From JACKIC01 sp964392305 (GTDB lineage: Bacteria > Planctomycetota > UBA1135 > UBA2386): DNA of 64,000 nt. This document shows, piece after piece, positions 17,572 through 25,503 of this stretch. A program made the position numbers and the translations under genes. Position 1 is the stretch's first letter. Each line of letters begins with the position of its first letter. The notes under the pieces are model-generated. The model was not told the DNA's origin. It saw only the letters and a program-made list of their open reading frames with translations, and ran no database searches. The stretch covers positions 13,247-77,246 of the forward strand of contig CAYMPV010000031.1 in NCBI GenBank assembly GCA_964392305.1, given 5' to 3'.

Positions 17572-18816
17572 ATGCATTCCTTCACGTTGTCCATGGCCCT
17601 CGTTGGTTGTGCTGGCCTGCTCACCGCGCAAGATGTCCCGGTCGCGCCGTTCGATCTGCAGACGGCGTTCGCCGCGGCCCAACCGCCGCTGACCGAGGCG
17701 CGCTGGACGCTGGTGCCATGGCGTCACTCGCTGACCGAAGCGCTCGCCGAGGCCAAGGCGACGAACAAGCCCGTGTACCTGTTCGTCAACGACGGCGACG
17801 TCGAGTCGGGCCGATGTTGAGCGGGCGGCGTCGCCGTGAGGGCAGGTCTGCTCTCCGATGCCCGCGTCGTCGCGATCCTGCGTGAGCTGTTCGTGCCGGT
17901 GCACGTCACCGCGCTCAACACGCTGCACTGCATGCGCGACCCGCGCGACGAAGCGTTGCTGCGCGCGGCGATCCGCGACGACACCGACGACTTCGACGGC
18001 GGCGAACGCGAGGCGTTCTTGTTGCCCGACGGCACGATGCTGCCGGTGTTCATGAGCCTGCACGGCCGCGAGATGACCGAGTGGGAGACGCGCGCCAGCC
18101 ACTACACCGGGGACGGTCGTCGCGACGAGACCACCGTGGCCGAATTCCGGCACCGCGGTGCCGACGCGTTGCGGCGCGTGCACGGCGAACTGCCCGAGAA
18201 GTGGCGGCAGCTGTGGGACCCTGAACACTCCGCGGTGCAGGAGGTGCTTGCTTCATCGCCGCGCTGGCCCGAACCGGCCCCCGGAACGGCAGCCCTGCGG
18301 GTGTTCTCGCGCAACAGCTACCGCATGTACGACGACCTGCACGGTGCCGAGCTGGTGACGCTGGCGGCGGCCGACCTGCGGGCATGGACGACGCCGCTGC
18401 GTACGGGTGACCGACGCGCCGCGATGCCGCGCGCGGCGTTCGTATCGATGGCGCGCGCGATGGTGCCGCGTGGCATGGTCGACACCGAACTGGCCGACGC
18501 CTCGATCACTGGTGAACTCGTGCTCGTGGTCGAGCAGGGTGAGCCGGCCGGCCTGCGCGGTCGCATCGAGGGCCGGTTCGCGCTCGAACCCAAAGCCAAG
18601 GAAGAGGTCGGCAAGCGCCTGAACGCGGCCTGCCTGTTCGAGTCGCGGGGGCAGCTGCGCGGTCGGTTCGAACTGTCGAGTGACGGCCGGTTGCGGCTGC
18701 TGCGCGTGGTCGCGCATGGCGTCGAGTTCGCGTGGCTACCGGGTTACTCGACCAGGGACGACGAGTTCGAACCGTGGCACCGCGTGGCGATCGAGTGGGT
18801 GCAGGCGCCGCTGTGA
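17572..18816 (+). CDS. Candidate selenoprotein, secreted thioredoxin-fold, Cys-Sec motif
   Basis: One continuous 415-codon frame interrupted only by TGA at 17818-17820 (codon 83), directly after Cys82. Reading UGA as selenocysteine gives GRC-U-AGG inside a thioredoxin-like fold: strand KPVYLFVNDG before it, helix and strand SDARVVAILRELFVPVHV after it, so Sec falls where these proteins carry their redox cysteines. A hairpin at 17838-17855 matches the apical part of the E. coli fdhF SECIS. A ribosome site AGGAG lies 7 bases before ATG 17572, and a signal peptide ends near AQ20. The C-terminal 300 residues are unrecognised. Sec insertion requires selA, selB, selC and selD elsewhere. The alternative is two separate or broken genes, but the hairpin argues against this. 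Confidence 0.82.
17838..17855 (+). promoter_or_regulatory. Bacterial SECIS hairpin
   Basis: Stem GAGGGCA (17838-17844) pairs with TGCTCTC (17849-17855), six Watson-Crick pairs and one G-U, closing the loop GGTC. The ten bases GCAGGTCTGC equal the apical part of the E. coli fdhF SECIS as I recall it. The loop GGT begins 25 bases after the UGA, within the usual 16-37 range. The codons GCA, GGT and AGG here are unlike the GC-ending codons around them, as expected if RNA structure is selected. Confidence 0.8.
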
Positions 18817-18820
18817 TCGT

Positions 18821-19435
18821 TCACGGCACGGCGAACTGCCGCAGCGTGACTTCGTCCGCGGTCGGGCCGATCGCATAGAGCACCAGCGGGCCGACTTCGC
18901 GCCGAGCGAGCTGCAGGCCGCTGCCGGGTGGCAGCACCACGCCAGGATCCTGCGCTCGCGGCAGCACGCAGATACAGCCCGTCGTTCCGGCGCGTTCGGT
19001 CAGCAGGATCATCGCGCCGCCATCGGGCCCGCTGCAGTAGCAGCCGATCACGTCGACGCCGCTGCTCGCAGCCACCTCGAGCGCCGTGGCGAAGCGCTCG
19101 CGGCAGCGGCTCGGCAGATCGAAGCCCGGCTCGCAGCAGTTGTGGGTGAAACCGTGCTGCCGCGCGTCGGTGTAGGCCGTGACCCACAGCTGGCCGAGCG
19201 CCGCGCCATCGTGGCCCTGCGGTCCGCGGCGCGGTCGTTCGAGCAGCAGCGCCACGACCAGGAGCGCCGCAGCGGCGGCGAGCAGCCACGGCCACAACGG
19301 CCGCGGGCGCGTCACCGGTCGCGCGGCGTCGATGGTGCGGTTGGCGACGTCGCGGAACGTCGCCTCGGGCGGCGGCGTGAAGGCGGCGCGCAACCGGGCG
19401 TCGAGGCGTTCGTCGGTCATGGGCTCGTCGGTCAT
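18821..19435 (-). CDS. Single-pass membrane protein, putative Cys-rich anti-sigma factor
   Basis: A 204-residue protein with a cytoplasmic N-terminus (about 1-46), one membrane segment (about 48-65) and an outer domain carrying seven cysteines (100, 101, 111, 132, 134, 154, 156; motifs NCCEPG, GCYCSG, GCICVL). Its ATG overlaps the stop of the ECF sigma gene as ATGA, the usual arrangement for a sigma factor and its membrane inhibitor. I do not recognise the outer domain. The first codons are duplicated (MTDEPMTDE), so the start could be 19435 or 19420. Role as anti-sigma is inferred from position and topology. Confidence 0.7.
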   Translation of the reverse strand: MTDEPMTDERLDARLRAAFTPPPEATFRDVANRTIDAARPVTRPRPLWPWLLAAAAALLVVALLLERPRRGPQGHDGAALGQLWVTAYTDARQHGFTHNCCEPGFDLPSRCRERFATALEVAASSGVDVIGCYCSGPDGGAMILLTERAGTTGCICVLPRAQDPGVVLPPGSGLQLARREVGPLVLYAIGPTADEVTLRQFAVP

Positions 19436-19962
19436 GGGATCCTCACGGCTGGGCTGTCGGCGAGGGCCGCGGCGAGCGTGAGGCGCGCGCGTCGTGCGTG
19501 ACTCGCAGCCGTGTTCTCGGGGATCTCGAGCATGGCACCGATCTCAGCGAAGGTGTGACCAGAGACGACGTGCAGCAGCAGGCTGGCGCGCTGCGCCGCG
19601 GGCAACTCACGCAGTGCTGCGGTGATCTCGTCGCCGCAGTCCAGGCTCGCGAGATCGTGGCCGTCGAATGCGGCTGTCGGCGGCGGTGCGTTCGGCTGCA
19701 ATTCTTCGGGTGCGACGCTGATCGGCCGCCTACGGCGCCGTTCGTTGGCACCGAGGTGCCTGGCGATCTGCGACAGCCAGGCGCGCACGTCACTGCCCTG
19801 AGCAAACCGGTCGCGGCGTTGCCAGGCCACCGCCGCGGTTTCTTGCACGAGGTCCATGGCGTTCTCCCGGCCGACCCACGCAGCTGCGAGCACCCACAAC
19901 GTGCGCCCGTGGTGGGCGAACGCGGCGGTGAACTCGTCAGCCGAGAGGCCGGTTCCGGACAC
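19432..19962 (-). CDS. ECF RNA polymerase sigma factor
   Basis: A 176-residue ECF factor. Region 2: TLWVLAAAWVGRENAMDLVQETAAVAWQ and DVRAWLSQIARHLGANERRRR. Region 4: LPAAQRASLLLHVVSGHTFAEIGAMLEIPENTAASHARRAR. It lies between the Cys-rich peptide gene (18 bases upstream) and its membrane partner (4-base overlap downstream), so all three probably share a transcript. The peptide may be both a target and a signal of this regulator, which is inference. Confidence 0.9.
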   Translation of the reverse strand: MSGTGLSADEFTAAFAHHGRTLWVLAAAWVGRENAMDLVQETAAVAWQRRDRFAQGSDVRAWLSQIARHLGANERRRRRPISVAPEELQPNAPPPTAAFDGHDLASLDCGDEITAALRELPAAQRASLLLHVVSGHTFAEIGAMLEIPENTAASHARRARLTLAAALADSPAVRIP

Positions 19963-19980
19963 GGCGGCGCAGGTTATTGC

Positions 19981-20205
19981 CTACCGCGCGCCGCAGGAAC
20001 CGCCGCCGCAGCCAGCCGGCTCGCAGCAGGGTTCGTCGCAGCACGGGATCGGGCAGCACTCGGGCGGGCACGGATCACACGGCATTTCGCAGCAGGGCGG
20101 ATCGCAGCAGGGCAGCGGGCAGCAGCCGGCGTTGGCCGGGGTGACTGGGCCGCCGGCGAAGGCGACCAGGACGAACGACATCACGGATTGGAACAGGGTC
20201 TGCAT
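19981..20205 (-). CDS. Small secreted peptide with 16 cysteines
   Basis: A 74-residue protein. A signal peptide (1-26, ending PANA) is followed by 48 residues containing 16 Cys, many Pro and acidic residues. Six CC pairs fall at a five-residue period (28, 33, 38 and 50, 55, 60), as PxPCC/DPPCC-like repeats. AAAGGAG lies 8 bases before ATG 20205, which supports this short start over the longer open frame. The composition suggests metal binding or a disulfide-dense structural peptide. No known family recognised. First gene of the unit with the ECF factor. Confidence 0.75.
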   Translation of the reverse strand: MQTLFQSVMSFVLVAFAGGPVTPANAGCCPLPCCDPPCCEMPCDPCPPECCPIPCCDEPCCEPAGCGGGSCGAR

Positions 20206-20314
20206 CGGTAGGACTCCTTTGGGTCTGCTCCCTGATGTCGGTGGGGGGCGCGATCCGTGCAGCCAGGGCAGGATTTTCGTGAATAGGATCTGCGACCCCG
20301 GGTGACTCTGCCCG

Positions 20315-20821
20315 GTGACGACCTTGCAGCCTCCGCCCGCCACACCTTGCCGCCATCGCGACGTCCGTCAGGCGACCTGGCGTTACCTGCGGGCGTTGGG
20401 CGCCGGGGCCGACGAGGCCGACGACCTGGTCCAGGAGGTCATGCTGGTGGCGCTGCAGGGCGCCCTTCCCGACGAGCCGGCGCGCGCCGAAGCGTTCTTG
20501 CGCGGGGTCGCGCGCAACCAATGGCTGCGCACGCGGCGCTGGTGGCAGCGGCGCCGCGAACGTGAGATCGCCGCGGCGGTCGACGAGTTGTGGGTGCAGA
20601 CCGCGGCGCGCGACGCCGGGCAGGCCCTGCTGGTGCAACTCGACGCGTGTCTGGACAAGCTCGAACGCCGCACGCGCGCCGCGCTCGAACGGCACTATCG
20701 CGATGGCGTCGCCTGGGACGAGATCGCCGCCGAACTCGGGCTGTTGCCCAACGGCATCAAGACCCTCGCGCAGCGCGCCCGCCAGGCGCTGCGCCGTTGC
20801 ATCGAAAGGAGCTCGGCATGA
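20315..20821 (+). CDS. ECF-like RNA polymerase sigma factor
   Basis: A 168-residue sigma factor starting at GTG 20315. Region 2 includes GADEADDLVQEVMLVALQGAL and FLRGVARNQWLRTRRWWQRRR; region 4 includes LERRTRAALERHYRDGVAWDEIAAELGLL and NGIKTLAQRARQALRR. It is divergent from the Cys-rich peptide gene across 109 bases and overlaps the next gene as ATGA, so it is translationally coupled to the LRR membrane protein. No clear ribosome site at the GTG, so the exact start is uncertain. Confidence 0.87.
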   Translation: MTTLQPPPATPCRHRDVRQATWRYLRALGAGADEADDLVQEVMLVALQGALPDEPARAEAFLRGVARNQWLRTRRWWQRRREREIAAAVDELWVQTAARDAGQALLVQLDACLDKLERRTRAALERHYRDGVAWDEIAAELGLLPNGIKTLAQRARQALRRCIERSSA

Positions 20822-22482
20822 AACCTGTGCAAGCGAAGGAGATCGCCGCGGAGCGGCAGCTCGACTGGTTGCTCGGTGAGCGGCTCGGACGCGGGCCGGT
20901 CGGCGCGTCGCCGCCGCGCGCGGCGACGCGCCATCCGCTGCTCGTCGCCGCGCTCGTCGCGCTCGCGCTCGGCGCGGCGTTCGGCGTCGGTTTGCTGAGT
21001 CGCCACCCGGGTGAAGGTGGAGGTGGACCCGTTCCGGCGCAGGGCGAAGGGATCGAGTGGTTCGAGGCGCACGGGCCGGCCGCCGCCGCCGCGATCCCCG
21101 CCGACGTGGTCAACCTGCGCTGCTACGACTTCGACGATGCCGCGGTGGCGAAGCTCGCGAGGCTGCAGTCGCTCGAGCGCCTCGACCTCAGCGGCATGGA
21201 CGTCAACGACAAGGGCTACGCGGTGTCGTTGCCGATCACCGACGAAGGTGTGCGGCACCTCGGCGGGCTCACCAGGCTGCGGTGGCTCTCGCTCGAGCAG
21301 TGCCACGCGGTCACCGGGGCGACCCTGACCGTGCTCGAAGGCCTGCCGCAACTCGAGCATCTCGACCTGACGTTCACGGACGTGCGTTCGGAGGCCGTCG
21401 AACGGCTGCCGCGGCTGCCCGCGCTGCGGGAGCTGGCCCTGTCGTACTGCATGTCCTTCCACGGCCGATCGCTCGCCGAGGTCGCGAAGATCCCCGGGTT
21501 GCGCCGGCTCGAGTTGAACGGGTGCGTGACGCTCGCGGCCGCGGACGTGGCGAAGCTAGGCACGCTGCACGAACTGCGATACCTCGACCTGCGCGACTGC
21601 CAGGGGCGCTTTCGCGGTCAGACGATGTCGATGGGTGATGAGCCGGTTGACGTGCCGAAGCAGGACGGCATCGGCGTCACCGACGCGGCGATCGCGGCGC
21701 TGACCGACCTGCCGCTGCAGACGCTGCTGCTCGGCGGCTGTGAGGCGTTGACGGATGCGGTGGGGGCGTCACTCGCCGAGTTCGGCGAGCTGCGAGAACT
21801 CGATCTGGGTGGTTTGCCGAAGACCACACCCGCCGTGCTCGGCAAGGTGTCGCGCGACCTGCAGGTGTTGTCGTTGGACGGCAACTTCGGTTGGTCCAAG
21901 CCGGGACTCGCGGTGTTACCCGAGTTCCACGAACTGCGCGAACTCGGTCTGCGCGGCGTCGTAGCCTTCGACCAGGAAGCGTTGGCGAAGCTGCTGTCGA
22001 CTGTGCAGTTGCAGCGGCTGCGTTTGGGCGGCGTGCACGTTCCTTCGAAGGGCGCCGGCCCGCAGGCGCCGCGGCGTTCCAGTCTCACCGAGGCCGCCGC
22101 CGACGCCCTGGCCCGACATCCGAGCCTGCGTTCGCTCGAACTGGGCTACACGCCGTGGGTCGATCGCCGCGTGCTGGACAAACTGGCGACGTTGCCGCAA
22201 CTCGAGGAACTGATCCTCACCGAGAATGGCGGCATCGGTGGCGGCGCGTTGGCCGCCCTGGCGAAGAGTCGGTCGCTGCGCCGGCTGACCCTGATGGGCT
22301 GCCGCACCCTCACGACCGAGGACGTCGCTGCCTGTGCCGGGGCACCGCTGACCGAACTCAACCTGCGCGCGACGCGCCTGCCGGCGACGAGCGTGCGGGA
22401 ACTGGCGCCGAAGTTCCCGGGCTGCACGATCATCCTGTCCGACGGCCAGCGGCTGACCGTGCCGCGCCGCAGGCAGCGCTGA
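20818..22482 (+). CDS. Membrane protein with leucine-rich repeats, putative anti-sigma
   Basis: A 554-residue protein with a cytoplasmic N-terminus, one membrane segment (about 41-60) and a long outer region of leucine-rich repeats (LQSLERLDLSGMDV, LPQLEHLDLTFTDV, LPQLEELILTENGGI and others). ATG 20818 overlaps the sigma stop (ATGA) and has AAAGGAG upstream. Coupling to a sigma gene suggests an anti-sigma role, with the LRR domain as the sensor; LRRs bind proteins or glycans. No zinc anti-sigma motif is visible in the N-terminus. Confidence 0.82.
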   Translation: MKPVQAKEIAAERQLDWLLGERLGRGPVGASPPRAATRHPLLVAALVALALGAAFGVGLLSRHPGEGGGGPVPAQGEGIEWFEAHGPAAAAAIPADVVNLRCYDFDDAAVAKLARLQSLERLDLSGMDVNDKGYAVSLPITDEGVRHLGGLTRLRWLSLEQCHAVTGATLTVLEGLPQLEHLDLTFTDVRSEAVERLPRLPALRELALSYCMSFHGRSLAEVAKIPGLRRLELNGCVTLAAADVAKLGTLHELRYLDLRDCQGRFRGQTMSMGDEPVDVPKQDGIGVTDAAIAALTDLPLQTLLLGGCEALTDAVGASLAEFGELRELDLGGLPKTTPAVLGKVSRDLQVLSLDGNFGWSKPGLAVLPEFHELRELGLRGVVAFDQEALAKLLSTVQLQRLRLGGVHVPSKGAGPQAPRRSSLTEAAADALARHPSLRSLELGYTPWVDRRVLDKLATLPQLEELILTENGGIGGGALAALAKSRSLRRLTLMGCRTLTTEDVAACAGAPLTELNLRATRLPATSVRELAPKFPGCTIILSDGQRLTVPRRRQR

Positions 22483-22505
22483 GACGCGGTATCCTGGGCG
22501 GAATC

Positions 22506-22961
22506 GTGAACGCGCCGCACGACGTCTCTGCGCGCCGCCCGGGTGAGACCCTCTCGCAGTGGCACGCGCGCCATCGCCCCCACGACGCCGAGGTCGCCTG
22601 GCTGCAGGTCGGGCTGTTGCATGTGGCCGTGTGCTTCGTCGCTCCGGTGCTGGCGGTCGTCTTGCTGGAGCCCGTGATGATGTTCGACCCTGGCTCGCTG
22701 CTCGTGGTCCTCGCCCTCGGCATCTGGAACCTGGTGATGCTCGCGCCCGGCATGCTCGTGGCGTTGTCGTGCGATCTCGGCCCGTTCCGTTGGGTGCGGG
22801 GGGTCTGGGCCGTCGGGTCCCTGGGGTTGGCGACGGCGTTGTTGCCCTGCCTCGCGCTCTGCGGCGAGGCCGCCTTGGTCGTACCGGTGCTGTTGTGGCC
22901 GGCGGTGGTGTTCGTGCTGGCGGGCCCATGGCGGCGCTGGCACCGGCCGGCCCAGGCCTGA
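22506..22961 (+). CDS. Small integral membrane protein, unknown
   Basis: A 151-residue protein with four hydrophobic segments (around LLHVAVCFVAPVLAVVLL, LLVVLALGIWNLVMLAPGM, WAVGSLGLATALLPCLALC and ALVVPVLLWPAVVFVLAGP). GTG 22506 is the best start, 23 bases after the LRR gene, with weak GGCGGA upstream. No family recognised. It may belong to the sigma/LRR transcript. Confidence 0.6.
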   Translation: MNAPHDVSARRPGETLSQWHARHRPHDAEVAWLQVGLLHVAVCFVAPVLAVVLLEPVMMFDPGSLLVVLALGIWNLVMLAPGMLVALSCDLGPFRWVRGVWAVGSLGLATALLPCLALCGEAALVVPVLLWPAVVFVLAGPWRRWHRPAQA

Positions 22962-23013
22962 GCCGGTCCACCCGTCGCCCAGCACCAAGATGCCCTGCGC
23001 CAAGATCTCTTAC

Positions 23014-23042
23014 TTGACTATATAGCCGCATGGCGATATAGT
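23014..23042 (+). promoter_or_regulatory. Sigma-70-like promoter for the sulfur operon
   Basis: TTGACT (23014-23019), 17 bases, then TATAGT (23037-23042): a near-consensus promoter that stands out in this GC-rich sequence. The ATG of the first gene is at 23049, only six bases after the -10 box, so transcription would start at or next to the start codon and the mRNA would be leaderless. Confidence 0.75.
23018..23041. promoter_or_regulatory. AT-rich palindromic operator, likely ArsR-family site
   Basis: CTATATAGCC (23018-23027), spacer GCAT, GGCGATATAG (23032-23041): inverted repeat with 9 of 10 positions matching. It fills the space between and overlaps the promoter boxes. ATAT-bearing dyads are typical of ArsR/SmtB repressors such as BigR/SqrR, and such a repressor is the last gene of this operon (27496-27840). 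Confidence 0.7.
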
Positions 23043-23048
23043 GAGTGC

Positions 23049-24980
23049 ATGTTTCGCAACCACACCCGCCGTGGGCTGGCCTTCGCCCTGCTGGCCAGCC
23101 TGGCCCCGCTCGCTGCCCAGGACGCCGAACGCAGCACGCACAGCGACGATGCCAGCAAGCCGCAGGTCTCCTTCTCGGTCGACGAGGCGAGCCACCAGCT
23201 GATCCAGTACCAGCTCGGTTGCCTGTCCCTGCTCAGCTACCTGGTCATCAGCGACGGTCAGGCCGCGGTGATCGACCCGCAGCGCGACGTCGATCACTAC
23301 CTCGACGCGATCGCGGCTCGCGGCGCAAAGCTGCGCTACGTGGTGCTGACGCATCCGCACGCCGACTTCGTCGCGGGCCACACCGAACTGGCGCAGCGCA
23401 CCGGCGCCGAGATCCTGATCAGTGCGAAGGCCGGCGCGAAGTTCGCGCATCACGCGATGCAGGACGGCGAGACGGTGCAACTCGGCAAGGTGCAGCTGCA
23501 GATGTGGGACACGCCCGGGCACACGCCCAACGCGGCGACGTTCCTGCTGCAGGTGCAGGGTGAGGCAGCGCCGCGCTACGCGTTCACGGGCGACACGTTG
23601 TTCATCGGCGGCATCGGCCGCCCCGATCTGCTCGACGTGCCGCCGGCCGAACTCGCCGCGCAGAGCTTCGCGTCGATCCAGCGGCTGAAGACGCTGCCCG
23701 CGAACACCTTGGTGCTGCCCGCGCACGGCGCCGGTTCGTTGTGCGGCGCGCACCTGAGCGCGGCGACGACCTCGACGATTGGCGAAGAGAAGTTGAGCAA
23801 CCCCTACCTGCTGCTGAACAGCCGCGCGTCGTTCATCGCCAAGGTACTCAGCCACCAGCCCGTGGCGCCTCAGTACTTCGCGTTCAACGTCGCGCTCAAC
23901 CTGCAGGGGCCGCCGTTGGTGGAGCGGGGCGCTGACCTGCCGCCGCGCGCGGACCTCGGCGCGGTGCAGCCGGACGCCTGGATCGTCGACCTGCGCAACC
24001 AGGCCCACTACAGCGAGGCTCACATCCGCGGCGCGATCAACGTCGCGTTGCGCGGGCGCCTGGACACCTGGACCGGCATCGTCGTGCCGTTCGACGCGCC
24101 AGTGCTGCTGGTTGGCAGCGAGGCCGAAGTGCGTGAGGGCACGTTCCGCCTGCGACGCATCGGCTTCGACCACCTCGCCGGCTGGCTCGGTGACGACGTC
24201 GAAGCTTGGCGGCAGGCCGGGTTGCCCGTCGTGGCGAGTTCGCTGATCGCACCCAAGGACCTGTTCGCGCTGATGCAGAAGGGTGAGGAACCGATCGTCA
24301 TCGACGTGCGCACCGCCGACGAATACGAGGACCTGCGCATCGGCGAGATCGGCAACATCGCGGTCACCGACAGCGCCCGCTTCGGCAAGGTCCTCGCCAA
24401 GGACCAGCCGGTGGTGATGTTGTGCAACTCCGCCTACCGCTCGAGCATGGCCGTCGGCCTTGCCGAACGGCAGGGCTTCACCGCGGTCGGTTCGCTCGAC
24501 GGTGGTCTCGACGCCTGGCTCAGCGCCGGTCTGCCGGCGATCGGTAGGCTCGCGCAGGACGCGGTCATCCGGCTGCCGCAGGTCGTGACCGCCGAAGGTG
24601 TGGCCAACGCGGCCGCGGGCGAATGGACCCTGTTGGACGTGCGTCCCGCATGGCAGTGGCGCGATTGGCACGTGCCGGGCGCGGTCAACGTCGCGCTCGA
24701 CGAACTCGCCGAACAGGCCACGGCTGCACCGGCTGGTGCCAAGATCGTGCTGCTCAGCAAGGACGGCGAACAGGCGTTCGCGGCGGCCGGTGCCCTGCTC
24801 GCCGCACACCCGGGCCTCGACCTGTACGTGCTGCGCGGCGGTGTCGCGGCCTACTACCGCGACGTGGTCCTGCGCGCCGCGGGTTCGATGCCGGGATCGA
24901 CTCCCGCGCTGATGCCGTCGCCGACTGCGGCGCCGGCCGCCGGCAAACCAGTGATCAAGAAGCGCAGCGTCGGCTGCTGA
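23049..24980 (+). CDS. Exported MBL-fold persulfide dioxygenase-like protein with rhodanese domains
   Basis: A 643-residue protein. Signal peptide (1-23), then a metallo-beta-lactamase fold of the ETHE1/BLH type (THPHADFVAGH, GHTPNAATF, FTGDTLFIGGIGR, PAHGAGS), then three rhodanese modules. Only the second rhodanese keeps a catalytic Cys (VVMLCNSAYRSS); the first and third have Gly and Ser at that place. In the metal motif Phe replaces the usual His after Asp, as in other rhodanese-MBL fusions. Likely oxidises or transfers sulfane sulfur outside the cytoplasm. It is the first gene of a five-gene operon. Confidence 0.88.
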   Translation: MFRNHTRRGLAFALLASLAPLAAQDAERSTHSDDASKPQVSFSVDEASHQLIQYQLGCLSLLSYLVISDGQAAVIDPQRDVDHYLDAIAARGAKLRYVVLTHPHADFVAGHTELAQRTGAEILISAKAGAKFAHHAMQDGETVQLGKVQLQMWDTPGHTPNAATFLLQVQGEAAPRYAFTGDTLFIGGIGRPDLLDVPPAELAAQSFASIQRLKTLPANTLVLPAHGAGSLCGAHLSAATTSTIGEEKLSNPYLLLNSRASFIAKVLSHQPVAPQYFAFNVALNLQGPPLVERGADLPPRADLGAVQPDAWIVDLRNQAHYSEAHIRGAINVALRGRLDTWTGIVVPFDAPVLLVGSEAEVREGTFRLRRIGFDHLAGWLGDDVEAWRQAGLPVVASSLIAPKDLFALMQKGEEPIVIDVRTADEYEDLRIGEIGNIAVTDSARFGKVLAKDQPVVMLCNSAYRSSMAVGLAERQGFTAVGSLDGGLDAWLSAGLPAIGRLAQDAVIRLPQVVTAEGVANAAAGEWTLLDVRPAWQWRDWHVPGAVNVALDELAEQATAAPAGAKIVLLSKDGEQAFAAAGALLAAHPGLDLYVLRGGVAAYYRDVVLRAAGSMPGSTPALMPSPTAAPAAGKPVIKKRSVGC

Positions 24981-24990
24981 GGAGAACACG

Positions 24991-25503
24991 ATGTCACCCA
25001 AACCCTATTGGAACCCCTACCTCGCGGGCATCGGCCTGGGCCTCACGCTCGCGATCGCCTACCTCGTGCTCGGCACGGGGCTCGGCGCTTCCGGTGCGAT
25101 CACGCGCACGGCCACCACGGCCCTGCACGCGGTCGCGCCCAACGCCGTTGAGGCCAACGCGACCTTGGGCAGCTACTACGAAGGCGGCGGCAGCCCGCTG
25201 CACAACTACCTCGTGTGGATGTTCGCGGGTGTGCTCGCCGGTGGCTTCCTGTCGGCGGCGAACGCCAGCCGCGTGCGGGTGCAGGTCGAACGCGGCCCGC
25301 GCCTGTCGGTCAGCGGCCGTATCGGCCTGACGCTGCTGGGCGGCGCGCTCGCCGGACTCGGTGCGCGCTTCGCCGGCGGCTGCACGTCGGGTCTGGCGCT
25401 GTCGGGCGGAGCGATGCTCCAGGCCGGCGCGATGGTGTTCGTGATGACCACGTTCGGTGCGGCCTTCGGGCTCGCGCCCCTGCTGAAGAGGGCCTGGCGA
25501 TGA
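24991..25503 (+). CDS. YeeE/YedE-family sulfur transport membrane protein
   Basis: A 170-residue membrane protein with about four segments and the family motif FAGGCTSGLALSGGA containing the conserved Cys used in thiosulfate or persulfide passage. GAGGAGAA lies just before ATG 24991. It overlaps the next gene as ATGA. In many bacteria such half-size proteins work as pairs (PmpA/PmpB-like), and a second one follows here. Confidence 0.88.
   Translation: MSPKPYWNPYLAGIGLGLTLAIAYLVLGTGLGASGAITRTATTALHAVAPNAVEANATLGSYYEGGGSPLHNYLVWMFAGVLAGGFLSAANASRVRVQVERGPRLSVSGRIGLTLLGGALAGLGARFAGGCTSGLALSGGAMLQAGAMVFVMTTFGAAFGLAPLLKRAWR

Noticed and set aside
17836..18816. Separate gene starting at GTG 17836 after an ordinary stop
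   Set aside because: No ribosome site, same frame as upstream, thioredoxin fold would be cut in two, and a SECIS hairpin covers this point.
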